Numbered from the stretch's first letter, positions 44,840 to 54,012 are shown. The stretch is 64,000 nt of DNA from Aureivirga marina (GCF_015767265.1 NZ_JADPIB010000004.1:124001-188000); one strand, 5' to 3'. Notes: generated by a model not told the origin, from the sequence alone. Numbers and translations are program-made.

Positions 44840-45352
44840 ATGAAAATAGAATTAATTAAAGGAGACATTACCAAACAGGAAGTTGATGGAATTATAAATG
44901 CAGCAAATACTTCACTTTTAGGTGGAGGAGGAGTTGATGGAGCAATTCATAGAATAGGAGGAAAAGAAATTTTAGAAGAATGTGTCAAAATCCGAAATCG
45001 TCAAGGAGGTTGCAAAGTTGGTGAAGCTGTGATAACAAATGCAGGAAAATTAAAGACTAAAAAAGTGGTTCATACTGTTGGACCAAGATGGAATAATGGA
45101 AAATCCGATGAAATACAAAAATTAGAAAATTGTTATATAAATTCTTTAAAATTAGCGGAAGAAAATCAGTTAGAAACTTTAGCTTTTCCAAATATAAGCA
45201 CAGGAATTTATCGTTTTCCAAAACAGTTAGCTGCCGAAATTGCTATAAAAACAATAAAAAATAGTAAAATTACAATTGTTAAGAAAGTAATTTTCGTTTG
45301 TTATGATGAAGAAAATTATTCTATCTATGAAAATATTTTAAACAAAAAATAA
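44840..45352 (+). CDS. Macrodomain protein, O-acetyl-ADP-ribose deacetylase type
   Basis: The protein has 170 residues. It has the MacroD-type signature [23 protein letters not shown], with the GPRWNN and [12 protein letters not shown] segments of the ADP-ribose pocket. Such proteins hydrolyse O-acetyl-ADP-ribose or remove mono-ADP-ribose from proteins. A SIR2-type deacetylase, which would make O-acetyl-ADP-ribose, is encoded near the end of the window. Confidence 0.92.
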   Translation: MKIELIKGDITKQEVDGIINAANTSLLGGGGVDGAIHRIGGKEILEECVKIRNRQGGCKVGEAVITNAGKLKTKKVVHTVGPRWNNGKSDEIQKLENCYINSLKLAEENQLETLAFPNISTGIYRFPKQLAAEIAIKTIKNSKITIVKKVIFVCYDEENYSIYENILNKK

Positions 45353-45356
45353 AAAG

Positions 45357-45382
45357 AAAAAGCACTTAATTGTGCTTTTTTT
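45357..45382. terminator. Bidirectional terminator
   Basis: The stem AAAAAGCAC / GTGCTTTTT with a TTAATT loop lies between the macrodomain gene and the convergent lipoprotein gene. Confidence 0.8.
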
Positions 45383-46616
45383 AATGTCTATTATCACATC
45401 TAATAGTAATTGGAGGTTCTAATTTATCTAAAAATGTGAATCCTGTACAACCAAAACTTTCCGTATAAAATCCGAAAATCACAGGTGGTTTGTTTTTAAA
45501 CAAAGTTCCTGTTAATTGAGATCCGCTATATTTTGAATCTTCTGTTATAAGTGAATTTAATTCTGAACCTTCTGAATTATATTGTACTGTTTCAAAAATA
45601 AATTTATTGGAGATAGTATCTTTAATAATGAAATATCTTTGTTCTAAATAGCTTTCTTTTTTTAGGATTTGAATATAATATTCAAAATGTTTATAATTGA
45701 ATTTATATGAATCTCCAGGAGTTGCTCCTTCAAACCATTGTTTAATTTTCTTTGATTTTATAAGATCTAATGAAAATTCTTTTGGAAATTCAGTTTTTGG
45801 TATTTTTTTCCAAATAATTTCTTCTAATTGATTTGTTTGAAATGGGTTTTCTTTACCAATAAAAACATAACTATGCTCTTGAAAAGGATATGCATCTACA
45901 TCAAAACTATAATAATAATCATAAGCATCATAAGGAGGATTATTATCTATATAACCACTTAAAGTTGCTACAATATCTAATTCGCTTACTGGAGATTTTA
46001 GGATGTTTTCATGAGAATAGTCATAAACATAAATTGTATCTTTTTCTGAAAAAGGAATACTTTTATAAAATGATTTTTTTTGACTGGAATTTAAACGAAT
46101 ATACTTCTTCGATAAATCTCTACTTTTTAAAATAGGATGTTTAGAATCAAGATTTACAACTTCTGAAACATTTATCGTAGAAATATATTCATCTCCTGTT
46201 GTATTCATTGATGAAATAAGAAAAATATCTATATCAGAAGGAGTGATATAAGGTGATAAAAATCCATTAAAAACATAAACAGTATCCTTTTCATATTCAA
46301 CGCCAAGCCATTCTCCTTTGATGATTTCATTTTCATCTTTAATTTCTTCAGTGATATTTGTACGTGAGACAATTTTTAAAAGTTGATTTAAAGGAAATTT
46401 TCCTAAAACTTTTCCTTTTGGAACATTTCTATAGTTAAGTCCAGATTTAGCACTTACATATAAATATTTAGAATAAGGTTCCGTTTTGATACTTTTATTT
46501 TCATTGTTTTTATTTGTAGATATTTCTTGATTTTCAGCATTGTTTTTAGATTTATTTTGATTACAGCTAAAGAGTAAAAAGACAAAAATAAAAGAGATTT
46601 TATAATACAATTTCAT
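45381..46616 (-). CDS. Lipoprotein with bacterial SH3 domain
   Basis: The protein has 411 residues with lipobox Cys18 (LLFSC). A low-complexity Asn/Lys/Glu linker (20-45) is followed by an SH3b domain (about 50-120, YLYVSAKSGLNYRNVPKGKVLGKFPLNQ, then the Trp-containing WLGVEYEK strand). The remaining 290 residues are beta-rich and unassigned. Bacterial SH3 domains usually bind cell-wall peptides. It lies 39 bases downstream of the broken desaturase gene. Confidence 0.65.
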   Translation of the reverse strand: MKLYYKISFIFVFLLFSCNQNKSKNNAENQEISTNKNNENKSIKTEPYSKYLYVSAKSGLNYRNVPKGKVLGKFPLNQLLKIVSRTNITEEIKDENEIIKGEWLGVEYEKDTVYVFNGFLSPYITPSDIDIFLISSMNTTGDEYISTINVSEVVNLDSKHPILKSRDLSKKYIRLNSSQKKSFYKSIPFSEKDTIYVYDYSHENILKSPVSELDIVATLSGYIDNNPPYDAYDYYYSFDVDAYPFQEHSYVFIGKENPFQTNQLEEIIWKKIPKTEFPKEFSLDLIKSKKIKQWFEGATPGDSYKFNYKHFEYYIQILKKESYLEQRYFIIKDTISNKFIFETVQYNSEGSELNSLITEDSKYSGSQLTGTLFKNKPPVIFGFYTESFGCTGFTFLDKLEPPITIRCDNRH

Positions 46617-46655
46617 GTTAATAGATTTTTGCTGAATGTATTAAATAATTTTTAT

Positions 46656-47438
46656 TTAAAACGTTTTATTTTTAATTATTTCAGGTAAACTTTTATCAAT
46701 TCTTTTAGCTAATTCAGGTAATTTAATTGTTGGAACAGCAGGGAATAAATGATGTTCTAAATGGAAAAGCATTCCAAAAGTTAATTTATTTTTGAGTCAA
46801 TTTCTTTGTGTTCTTGCAAATTCAGGTTTTTCGGAAGTATCATGATGCACTAACCAAACAGCAAAAAATGACATTAAAAATTCTCCTAAAACCATCATCA
46901 AAATATGATATTGCAACCAAATAAGTTGAAAATAAAAAGCAGAGAAAATAAACAATCCAATTGCAAATAATTCTAAAAGCATATTTTTCTTATATTTTTT
47001 ATTTGCCAATTTCCATGTGATTGTGTGAATTTTTATCAAGTGAATTGGACCATAAAAAATAGCTTGATACCAAGTCATGTGCGCAGATTTTCCTTCTTGA
47101 TCTTCTTCAGATAAGCAATATTTATGATGACGTAAATGATTAAATTTAAAAGCATGATTAGAAGTTATTATCAAAATACTATTGCTAAATAAAGTAAACC
47201 AAGTTAAGAATTTACTTGTTCCTAAAGAATTATGTAAACCATTATGAACTTGCCTTAAGCTTGTCAGAAAAAAATATGCAGAAAATGGGATTGCTAATAA
47301 ATAATGTTCATAAAAAGCTAAAAACATAGAAAATAAAAACCATGGAATTGTAATATTATTTTCAATTAATAATTCTTTTGTATTTAGCTTTTTTAAATCT
47401 TTCCATTCAATTTTTTTAATAATTTCTTGATGTGTCAT
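46656..47438 (-). pseudogene. Fatty acid desaturase interrupted by an in-frame TGA
   Basis: From the start at 47438 the frame runs 213 codons to a TGA at 46797-46799 and then continues in the same frame for 46 more codons to a TAA at 46656-46658. Histidine boxes 1 (HNGLH) and 2 (HLRHH) are before the TGA. Box 3 (HLEHHLFPAVP) is after it. All three boxes bind the di-iron centre, so the truncated product should be inactive. The codon in the place of the TGA would read Trp (TGG) with one base changed: ARTQRN-W-LKNKL. No other frame damage is visible. It could be a recent mutation, a phase-variable event or a sequencing error. Confidence 0.82.
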
Positions 47439-47524
47439 AGTTCCTTTTTTTTCAATTATTTTTTAAAACTAAAAGCTAGTTTTTTCAAAAATAAATTATC
47501 TAAAAAGATAAATCAAGAAAATAA

Positions 47525-47563
47525 AAAAACATTACAGATTTATAGATGTTCTGTAATGTTTTT
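47525..47563 (-). terminator. Terminator after the peroxiredoxin gene
   Basis: A 13-bp stem (AAAAACATTACAG / CTGTAATGTTTTT) with a 13-base loop is followed by T residues on the minus strand, between the peroxiredoxin and desaturase genes. Confidence 0.85.
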
Positions 47564-47566
47564 CAA

Positions 47567-48217
47567 TTATAATTTTTTTAAAGTTGGAACTAATACATCT
47601 GGATTTGGGCGATTTGTATAATCAATAGAATATTCAACATATTTTATAATTTTATCCGTTCCAATGATGAATCTTGCAGGAATTGGTAAAGTCCAAGAAT
47701 CATCTCCATTATATTTTGGAATTTGAATGTCAAACGTTTTAGTATAAAGAGATTTTAAAGGATCTTTCATTTGCCATGTCAAACCAAATTTATTTGCAAC
47801 AACATTTCCTAAATCACTCAAAACATCAAAGTTTAATTTATGTCTTTCTACAATTTGTTTATTATACTTAATTATTTGAGGTGAAATAGAAATTAAATGT
47901 GCATTTAAAGCATCAAATTCTGGTTTATATCTTTTTAAATAATTTAAATCTGTATTACAATATGGGCACCAAGTTCCTCGATAAAATGTAATAATTACAG
48001 GACCTTTTTTCAATAAATCAGAAAGAGAAATTTTTTCATTATTTTGATTTGGTAAAGTAAATTCAGGAGAAAAATCACCAACTTTTAAAATTGAATTTTC
48101 AATTCCAGAATCTTTTAAACCTTTTGTAGTCTGATGCATGATTTTTATATATTCATCTGGAAGCCCACTTTCTATTTTTGCTTTTAGTTTTGCTAAACTT
48201 TCTTGTAATGTCATCAC
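47567..48217 (-). CDS. Peroxiredoxin-like (AhpC/TSA) protein
   Basis: The protein has 216 residues of the thioredoxin fold. The redox motif is FYRGTWCPYCNTDL (Cys-Pro-Tyr-Cys), which is of the peroxiredoxin-like/Bcp-related family with a CxxC instead of a single peroxidatic cysteine. It probably reduces peroxides or disulfides in the cytoplasm. The last base of the methyltransferase stop codon is the first base of its start, so the two are translationally coupled. Confidence 0.82.
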   Translation of the reverse strand: MMTLQESLAKLKAKIESGLPDEYIKIMHQTTKGLKDSGIENSILKVGDFSPEFTLPNQNNEKISLSDLLKKGPVIITFYRGTWCPYCNTDLNYLKRYKPEFDALNAHLISISPQIIKYNKQIVERHKLNFDVLSDLGNVVANKFGLTWQMKDPLKSLYTKTFDIQIPKYNGDDSWTLPIPARFIIGTDKIIKYVEYSIDYTNRPNPDVLVPTLKKL

Positions 48218-48969
48218 TATTTTTTTATTGCTGAAAAACCAATAATTGGAGGATCACTAAGAAATTCTTTCCAAAATGGATTTCTAAATTGAGAATCTTC
48301 CATGGTTGTCAATTGCCAATTAAAATTCTTAAAACCAGCTTTTTTAAAGCATTCATCATACGTTGATGGGTTCAAATATCTTGTATCAAAACCACATTCC
48401 GTTCCATCTTCATTATAGAGAGTTTGGTAAATTGGATCACCTTCTTTTCGACTTTCATATTGGTTTACTGTGAATCCATATTTTTTGGTTTCTTCAAAAT
48501 ATGTAAAGCGATAAAAAGGATTAAAATTATAACCAAAAATTGTTCCTTTAGACTTTAAATTAGAAGAAATTGAATGTAACATTTCTTGAAGTTCTTCTTT
48601 TGATTTTGCATAGTTTAAAAGATAAACTGCATTTACCATATCAAATTCTTTCACTTTTTCCAAAGACAAAACATCATGAACCATATAACAACAACCTTGA
48701 GGATTTTCTTCTTCATGTTGCTCGGCAAGTTTAATCATTTCATCTGAAACATCAATTCCTAAAACAGCTTTTGCTCCATGTTCCATTAATTTTCTAGAGT
48801 AATAACCATCTCCACAAGCCAAATCCAAAATTTCCATTCCAGAAATATCTCCTGCGATTTTGAATAAATTATATTCTTCAATCATTTTTCTGTATAATAA
48901 CTTTTTCGATTCTGCATAAGAAGAAGCGATTTCATTATAAACTGGTTTTTTTGAATTCTTTTCTTTCAT
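48217..48969 (-). CDS. Class I SAM-dependent methyltransferase
   Basis: The protein has 250 residues. Motif I is ILDLACGDGYYSRKL, motif II LGIDVSDEMIKLA, with the later NAVYLLNYAKS and GTIFGYNFNPFY. The order fits small-molecule methyltransferases of the UbiE/ToxA type. The substrate is unknown. It is first in a unit with the peroxiredoxin-like gene and overlaps it by one base. Confidence 0.8.
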   Translation of the reverse strand: MKEKNSKKPVYNEIASSYAESKKLLYRKMIEEYNLFKIAGDISGMEILDLACGDGYYSRKLMEHGAKAVLGIDVSDEMIKLAEQHEEENPQGCCYMVHDVLSLEKVKEFDMVNAVYLLNYAKSKEELQEMLHSISSNLKSKGTIFGYNFNPFYRFTYFEETKKYGFTVNQYESRKEGDPIYQTLYNEDGTECGFDTRYLNPSTYDECFKKAGFKNFNWQLTTMEDSQFRNPFWKEFLSDPPIIGFSAIKK

Positions 48970-49132
48970 GTTGTTGATTTTTAATAATATAAATTTAGAA
49001 AAAGAAGAAGAGAAAGAAAACTTTATTAATTAAAAATAAATCTATAATAAATGGAAAAGTGGAGTCTAAGTTTTTTTCTTTAATATTATCAAAATGTACT
49101 TCGAACATAATAGGCTTTTTTTATTAAAAGAT

Positions 49133-50023
49133 TTATTCTTCTTCGAAAAAATCATTATCAAGTTCTTTAACTTCATATGTAGTTTTAACCTGAATTCCTA
49201 CATTATATTGATGCATTAAATCAACGAGTTTAGAACCATCAATTAATATAATAGTATGATGTGCCTCACGAGCTTTTTTAATAGCAGAATCATCAAAAGT
49301 AGAAGTAGTTATAAAAACTCCTTTTCTTGTATCTCCACTCATAGCTCCTATAAAATTTCTAATATCTTTCTCTCTAACTTTTGCCTCATCATATCTTTTT
49401 GCCTGAGTATAGATTTTTTCTAAACCTAATTTGTCTTCATTTATAATTCCATCTATTCCACCATCATTAGATTTTTTAGTTTCTATAAAGTCACCATATC
49501 CCATATTTTTTAATAATATTAAAATTACTTTTTCAAAATAATAGGGATTAATTTCTTTCAATTTGTCTAATAAATTTGTTTTTACTTCTTGTTCGATTGA
49601 TTTAAAACCAGAATCTATCAAATCTTGTGGAGAAGCATCATCTTTTATCTTTTCTAAATCAATTTTTAGATTCTCTTTTTTAATAGAATTTCGATAATTT
49701 ATAAAATCAATATCATTTTGTAATTCCTTAAGTGATAAGCTTTGTATTTTTAGTCTTTTTTTACCTTTTTCGGTTATTTGTACAATTCCACGTTTTGGAT
49801 AAGAAACAAACTTTCCCATTTTTAAATATGATTTTCCCCATAAAATTCTATCTAATAATACATTTGCTCCAGAACTTGTTTTTTGTTCTAGTAATTCTTC
49901 AGAAAGATTAGAATAATATTTATCACGAACTTTAAATGCTAGTTCGCTACTTTTTAAAGATTTTTCTTTATTTAAAATATTTAATACAGGGATAAAAGTT
50001 TCATGATATTTAGGTAATTCCAT
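49133..50023 (-). CDS. Mrr-like type IV restriction endonuclease
   Basis: The protein has 296 residues. An N-terminal winged helix (Mrr_N, about 8-90) is followed by the Mrr catalytic domain (about 155-280) with E164, D191 (NDGGIDGI) and Q207/K209 (YTQAKRY). These form the PD-(D/E)xK-type active site with a Gln in the usual acidic place, as in Mrr proteins. Mrr cuts methylated DNA, so it is a defence enzyme. It lies downstream of a small P-loop gene, with about 300 bases between. Confidence 0.85.
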   Translation of the reverse strand: MELPKYHETFIPVLNILNKEKSLKSSELAFKVRDKYYSNLSEELLEQKTSSGANVLLDRILWGKSYLKMGKFVSYPKRGIVQITEKGKKRLKIQSLSLKELQNDIDFINYRNSIKKENLKIDLEKIKDDASPQDLIDSGFKSIEQEVKTNLLDKLKEINPYYFEKVILILLKNMGYGDFIETKKSNDGGIDGIINEDKLGLEKIYTQAKRYDEAKVREKDIRNFIGAMSGDTRKGVFITTSTFDDSAIKKAREAHHTIILIDGSKLVDLMHQYNVGIQVKTTYEVKELDNDFFEEE

Positions 50024-50326
50024 CTTTTATGAAGTTTTTTTAAAATAAATAATACAGATACGAGCTTATATTTTATTAATTTGGGGATTTATTCTTTGTT
50101 TTTCTTCAATATTATGTGTAATTAATATTGAATTTTTGACTACAAAATAATTGAGATTCTAAAATATAAAAATCAAAAAAACTATTTATATCTCTTAAAA
50201 TCGATTATAATAGTTTAAATTAAAATTAATAATAATTTTCATTCTATATAAAATGAAAGATTATTAATTAGCAAAAGAAAATAATTAATTTTATAAAAAA
50301 TTACGGGAATCCGAAATGATTGAATT
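50024..50326. other. Non-coding stretch with two inverted repeats between Mrr and P-loop genes
   Basis: It contains a perfect 10-bp inverted repeat TTCAATATTA / TAATATTGAA (50105-50132) and a longer imperfect hairpin (arms 50225-50242 and 50253-50268). No credible ORF is present. Confidence 0.5.
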
Positions 50327-50788
50327 TTAAAGCTTATCTAAAATCAAACCTTTAATTATTTCAATAATATTTTCACTAGCTCTTTTATTCAAAAATTCTG
50401 TATTTAATTGTCTGCTAAAGAAACTACTTATCCAAATTACATTATATTCATGTTCTTTAGCTACATTTAATACATTATGAACAGTTTCTCCTTTTGATCT
50501 AGAAGCACAGATAATTATATCACAACCTTTTTTTTCATTTTGTATTTTTTCATTTGCTAATTCACTAAGTGTTTTTAATCCTCTACTTTTAGGATCACCC
50601 TCACTTTCAAAACCAATTACAATATTATCAATTTTTATTACTTTATAAATATCGTTAGAATCTTTAAATTTTTCTTTTATTAGTTTAGCCTGAGGAAATT
50701 CTATAAATAAATTTTTAAAAACTTTTTTTATTGTTTCAGACTTTCCTTCATTAGCTCTTCCATAGATTGTTATAATTGTTCTTTTCAT
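50327..50788 (-). CDS. Small P-loop NTPase-like protein
   Basis: The protein has 153 residues. A Walker A motif is visible at residues 10-17 (GRANEGKS), right after the first strand MKRTIITIYG. A hydrophobic strand IIICASRSKGET in the middle could be the Walker B/sensor strand. The C-terminal part (NVIWISSFFSRQLNTEFLN) is unassigned. It is too short for a GTPase with known motifs. The length and position next to an Mrr endonuclease suggest an accessory or defence gene, but I cannot name the family. No signal peptide is present. Confidence 0.6.
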   Translation of the reverse strand: MKRTIITIYGRANEGKSETIKKVFKNLFIEFPQAKLIKEKFKDSNDIYKVIKIDNIVIGFESEGDPKSRGLKTLSELANEKIQNEKKGCDIIICASRSKGETVHNVLNVAKEHEYNVIWISSFFSRQLNTEFLNKRASENIIEIIKGLILDKL

Positions 50789-51133
50789 TAGAATTTTGTT
50801 TAGTAGGTTATAATAACCGAATATATGAAAATGTTAAATAGAAAATATTATGGGTGTAAGTTTTTTGAACAATTAGCTAAAGTCATAGATTATAATCTGT
50901 TAATAATTTATATTTTTTCCAAAAACAACCAATGAAGAGATACTAGGATAATACTAAAAGTCCACTTTTGTCCACTTTTGGCTGTGTTTGTCTAAATTTG
51001 TTCAGTTTTGTCCAAAAATGAATATTGATGGAATGTTGATTTATCTCATATAAAAAGAATGTTTTAAATTTGAAGTTTAATTTCTCATTTATAAAATGTG
51101 AATCTTAATAATCCATGCTAAAACATTTTTAAG
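50789..51133. other. Intergenic region with a 10-bp-phased decamer array
   Basis: This is a 345-base region between divergent P-loop and AraC genes. The repeat array at 50961-51020 is listed separately. A TAAATTTG box at 51065-51072 fits a -7 promoter element for the AraC gene. No ORF is seen. Confidence 0.5.
50961..51020. repeat. Six decamers in exact 10-bp phase upstream of the AraC gene
   Basis: The units are TCCACTTTTG twice, then GCTGTGTTTG, TCTAAATTTG, TTCAGTTTTG and TCCAAAAATG. The first five end in TTTG and begin with a T/C- or G-rich triplet. One unit equals about one helical turn. The array ends 113 bases before the regulator ATG. Confidence 0.7.
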
Positions 51134-51985
51134 ATGATTCAATTAGAAGAAATAACATCTTTTCCTAAATTTTCAAATCAACTAGAAAATAAACTATTAT
51201 ATTCTAATCATTCTGAAGATATATCAATTTCATATCAATCAACTTATACAATAAAATATGTTATTGATGGATTAAAAAGTTATAATTGGAATCATTGCGA
51301 TATAGAAGTCAAAAAAAATCAATATTTAATTTTAAATGATGATAATTTAATTACGACGGAAGCAAAAAAAGGAACTAAAGGAATATCTTTATTTCTATCT
51401 TCTAAGTTAATTAATGAAATATTTCATTTTAATTCTAAAGAGAATAATTCAATTAAATTTCTTGAGATACTTCAAAAAAGTTCAAATCAAAATATTAATA
51501 TCTTGCTTAAAGAGATTGCATATTTATATGAAAACAATCAAATATTTTTGATGGAACAAATAGATGATTTATTTATTAAAATCTCTGAATTAATAGTCCA
51601 AGAACAAATTTCTATTGACACTAATTTTGCTAATTTAAAAATAGTAAAACACGATACTAAGAGAGAATTATATAAATTAATCATGGATGCAAAAGAGTAT
51701 TTAAATGACAACTTTAGAGAAAAAATAACTCTTGATATAATTAGTAGAGATATTGGAATTAGTAAATATTATTTACATAGATTATTTAGAGAAATTAATA
51801 AAAATACTCCTCTTGATTACTTAACAACAATTCGTTTAGAGCATGCGAAAAATAGACTAAAATCTACAAAAGAAACTATTTTTGAAGTTGCTGTAAATTG
51901 TGGTTTTGATAATACAGCATATTTTTCAAATTCATTTAAAAGATATATTGGATACTCGCCAAGTGAATTTCGAAAGTTATTTTAA
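51134..51985 (+). CDS. AraC family transcriptional regulator
   Basis: The protein has 283 residues. A cupin-like N-terminal domain (about 1-150) is followed by the double helix-turn-helix of AraC proteins: DIISRDIGISKYYLHRLFREI and IFEVAVNCGFDNTAYFSNSFKRYIGYSPSEFRKLF. Each AraC subunit can contact two successive major grooves, which suits the upstream decamer array. It probably controls itself or the neighbouring genes. The inducer is unknown. Confidence 0.88.
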   Translation: MIQLEEITSFPKFSNQLENKLLYSNHSEDISISYQSTYTIKYVIDGLKSYNWNHCDIEVKKNQYLILNDDNLITTEAKKGTKGISLFLSSKLINEIFHFNSKENNSIKFLEILQKSSNQNINILLKEIAYLYENNQIFLMEQIDDLFIKISELIVQEQISIDTNFANLKIVKHDTKRELYKLIMDAKEYLNDNFREKITLDIISRDIGISKYYLHRLFREINKNTPLDYLTTIRLEHAKNRLKSTKETIFEVAVNCGFDNTAYFSNSFKRYIGYSPSEFRKLF

Positions 51986-52051
51986 AATCAGCAAGATTTT
52001 ACAAAACAAGATTTTTAAATCGAACTATTTTTGGTCATATAAATTATAAAA

Positions 52052-52774
52052 ATGATTACAAAAATAGCGCATATTACAGATTTACATCTTGATGAAGATT
52101 TTCCATTTAAAGATAAAATAACAGTAAGAAAAAGGTTGGATTATATTTTAAATGATATCAAAAAGAATAATATTAAACAAATTGTTTGTACTGGAGATAT
52201 TGGGGAAGGAGAAGGAATTTCTTACTTTTTTAACGAGATGAAAAATATTGATTTTTCTATTACTTTAGGGAATCATGATAAATTTTTAGAAATTTCTAAA
52301 TACTATAAAAAAGGATTAAATTATCATTCGAAAAAAATATATAGGAGTCAAAATCATAGAAGTTTTAAATTTATTTATTTAGATTCTTCTTCTGGAGCTA
52401 TTGATGAAAAACAACTTATTTGGTTGAAAGAAGAACTTAAATCAGACAAACCAATTATTATTTTTATTCATCACCCAATTATCAAATTAGATTTAAAAGT
52501 AGATGAAATAGGAAAATTAATAAATCGTGATAGACTTATTGAGATTTTAACAGATGTGAAAAATGAAATCATCATTTATTGCGGTCATTATCATCTAGAA
52601 AATACTTCATTTCATAAAAACTTAAAACAATTTATCACACCTGCGGTTGCTTTTCAAATAAAAAAAGATTTGAATAAAATTGAAATAGATAAAACAATTT
52701 CTGGATATAGAATAATTCAGATTGAAAATACAAATCTTACTTCCGAAATTAATCTACTTGACTATGCAGACTAA
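52052..52774 (+). CDS. Calcineurin-like metallophosphoesterase
   Basis: The protein has 240 residues. The metal-binding motifs appear in order: ITDLHLDED (D9, H11), CTGDIGEG, LGNHDKF, FIHHPI and CGHYHLE. The active site is complete. Members act on phosphodiesters or phosphomonoesters; the substrate here is unknown. The gene overlaps the small DUF7220-like gene, 67 bases after the AraC gene, so it is likely part of that unit. Confidence 0.85.
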   Translation: MITKIAHITDLHLDEDFPFKDKITVRKRLDYILNDIKKNNIKQIVCTGDIGEGEGISYFFNEMKNIDFSITLGNHDKFLEISKYYKKGLNYHSKKIYRSQNHRSFKFIYLDSSSGAIDEKQLIWLKEELKSDKPIIIFIHHPIIKLDLKVDEIGKLINRDRLIEILTDVKNEIIIYCGHYHLENTSFHKNLKQFITPAVAFQIKKDLNKIEIDKTISGYRIIQIENTNLTSEINLLDYAD

Positions 52775-52979
52775 AAAACAATCATTAATAGAAAGTTTAG
52801 TAAATGTATCTGTAGGATTTTTAATTACAATAATTTCACTAAATCTTATATTTCCTTTTTTGGGAATTGAAAATCATATAGGGAAAAATACTTTATTAAC
52901 AATCTACCTAACAGTATTAAGTATCTTAAGAAATTATATCTTGAGAAGGTATTTTAATAAAAGACAATGTGAAATTTAG
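52764..52979 (+). CDS. DUF7220-like small membrane protein, phage-associated family
   Basis: The start at 52764 (MQTKKQSLIESLVNV) is preferred over an ATG at 52722 that lies inside the phosphoesterase gene. It gives 71 residues with two membrane helices. The pattern SLIESLVNVSVGF, then FLGI and RNYILRRYF is that of small proteins found in phages and prophages (DUF7220). No other phage gene is visible nearby. It overlaps the phosphoesterase gene by 11 bases, so both are translated together. Confidence 0.6.
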   Translation: MQTKKQSLIESLVNVSVGFLITIISLNLIFPFLGIENHIGKNTLLTIYLTVLSILRNYILRRYFNKRQCEI

Positions 52980-53205
52980 ATTATTGAGTGTTTATAAAAA
53001 ATTTTCCATAAACAAAAAGTTGATGTCTGTTTTATTGTTTTTATAAAGTGAATATTTTAGATTTGTGATTCTAATGCTATGAATACCTTATAAATAAAGT
53101 TATGAAAAGAGTTGTGAAATAATTGATTTTAGTTTTTTATAAAATTGAATTAGAATAAAAATAAGAGGTATAGAACAATTCGGAAAAAAGAAAACATTTT
53201 AAATC

Positions 53206-53757
53206 ATGAAAAAAATTGCATTTCTACTTTTATTAATGATATTTTTTAATTGTAAGAAAAAATCGGATAATATAATTTTAAATGAAAATATTAAATTAAA
53301 ACTTATAGAATATATAAATGAAAATCCAATTAAAAAAGATTTTCCATATAAAGTGTCAAAATCGATTTATCAAATTTATATTGATAGAATAAATTTAGAT
53401 ACAATTATAGCCTTTAAATTAACTCCACATTTGGATTTATTTAGCATAATTGAATATCAAACAAAAACTGATACTTCTACAGTGTTTTCACAAGTGAGAA
53501 ATACAAGATTTTTTTATATGGAAAAATATCCTATAGTTTTATTAGATGCAAAAGATTATAGTAAATTTATATTAAATCATAATAAAGCTAAAAAAGAAGT
53601 TCCTGATGAATTTAAATTTAAAAATTATAAATATATAATTCATTTAAGAAGTGATACAAAATTTTATAAACTCACTAAAGATAAGTTAAAAGAAATAGAT
53701 ATTTCAAATTACGTTGATACAATAGTAAAAAATGATAATAAAACTTTTATAAAATAA
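53206..53757 (+). CDS. Uncharacterised lipoprotein (183 aa)
   Basis: The protein has a short signal with lipobox Cys16 (FFNC). The mature part is Lys/Asp/Ile-rich with repeated acidic and basic patches and no motif that I can name. The base composition is strongly AT-rich. It stands upstream of the Rhs gene in the same orientation, with about 255 non-coding bases in between. It could be an orphan partner of the Rhs cassette, but there is no evidence for this. Confidence 0.55.
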   Translation: MKKIAFLLLLMIFFNCKKKSDNIILNENIKLKLIEYINENPIKKDFPYKVSKSIYQIYIDRINLDTIIAFKLTPHLDLFSIIEYQTKTDTSTVFSQVRNTRFFYMEKYPIVLLDAKDYSKFILNHNKAKKEVPDEFKFKNYKYIIHLRSDTKFYKLTKDKLKEIDISNYVDTIVKNDNKTFIK

Positions 53758-53856
53758 ATATCTGTGAATAATTTAAATGAGAGTTAAACAATTGAAAATT
53801 ATGTTAGAATTATAATAATAACTAATATGATTTTCTTTATAAAGCAATATGATATT

Positions 53857-53910
53857 TTAAAAATCAATTGTAAAAACTTTAGAATAATCTTCAGAAAGAA
53901 AAACTTTTAT
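53857..53910 (-). pseudogene. 3'-end fragment of an unknown gene (left copy)
   Basis: Reading leftward, codons encode a short tail ending LSEDYSKVFTIDF and a stop at 53857. The same tail (LPEDYSKDFTIYF, stop) occurs at 58981-59097 on the other side of the Rhs/LRR pair. DNA at 53868-53898 and 58992-59022 is identical at 27 of 31 positions. Upstream in-frame stop at 53911-53913 shows that the rest is lost. Confidence 0.4.
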
Positions 53911-54012
53911 TTACAATAAATATCTTAAAATATTTTACAAAAGTAAATTGAATAATTATATTAGCTATTAAATTTTAATAATTTATATTAATATAGTTAA
54001 AAGATTGCTTAT

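Noticed and set aside
46797-46799. TGA as selenocysteine codon in the desaturase
   Set aside because: Desaturases have no Sec at this place, Trp fits the context, and no SECIS-like hairpin was noticed directly after it.
50961-51020. Decamer array as a CRISPR array
   Set aside because: The units are contiguous 10-base variants without unique spacers.
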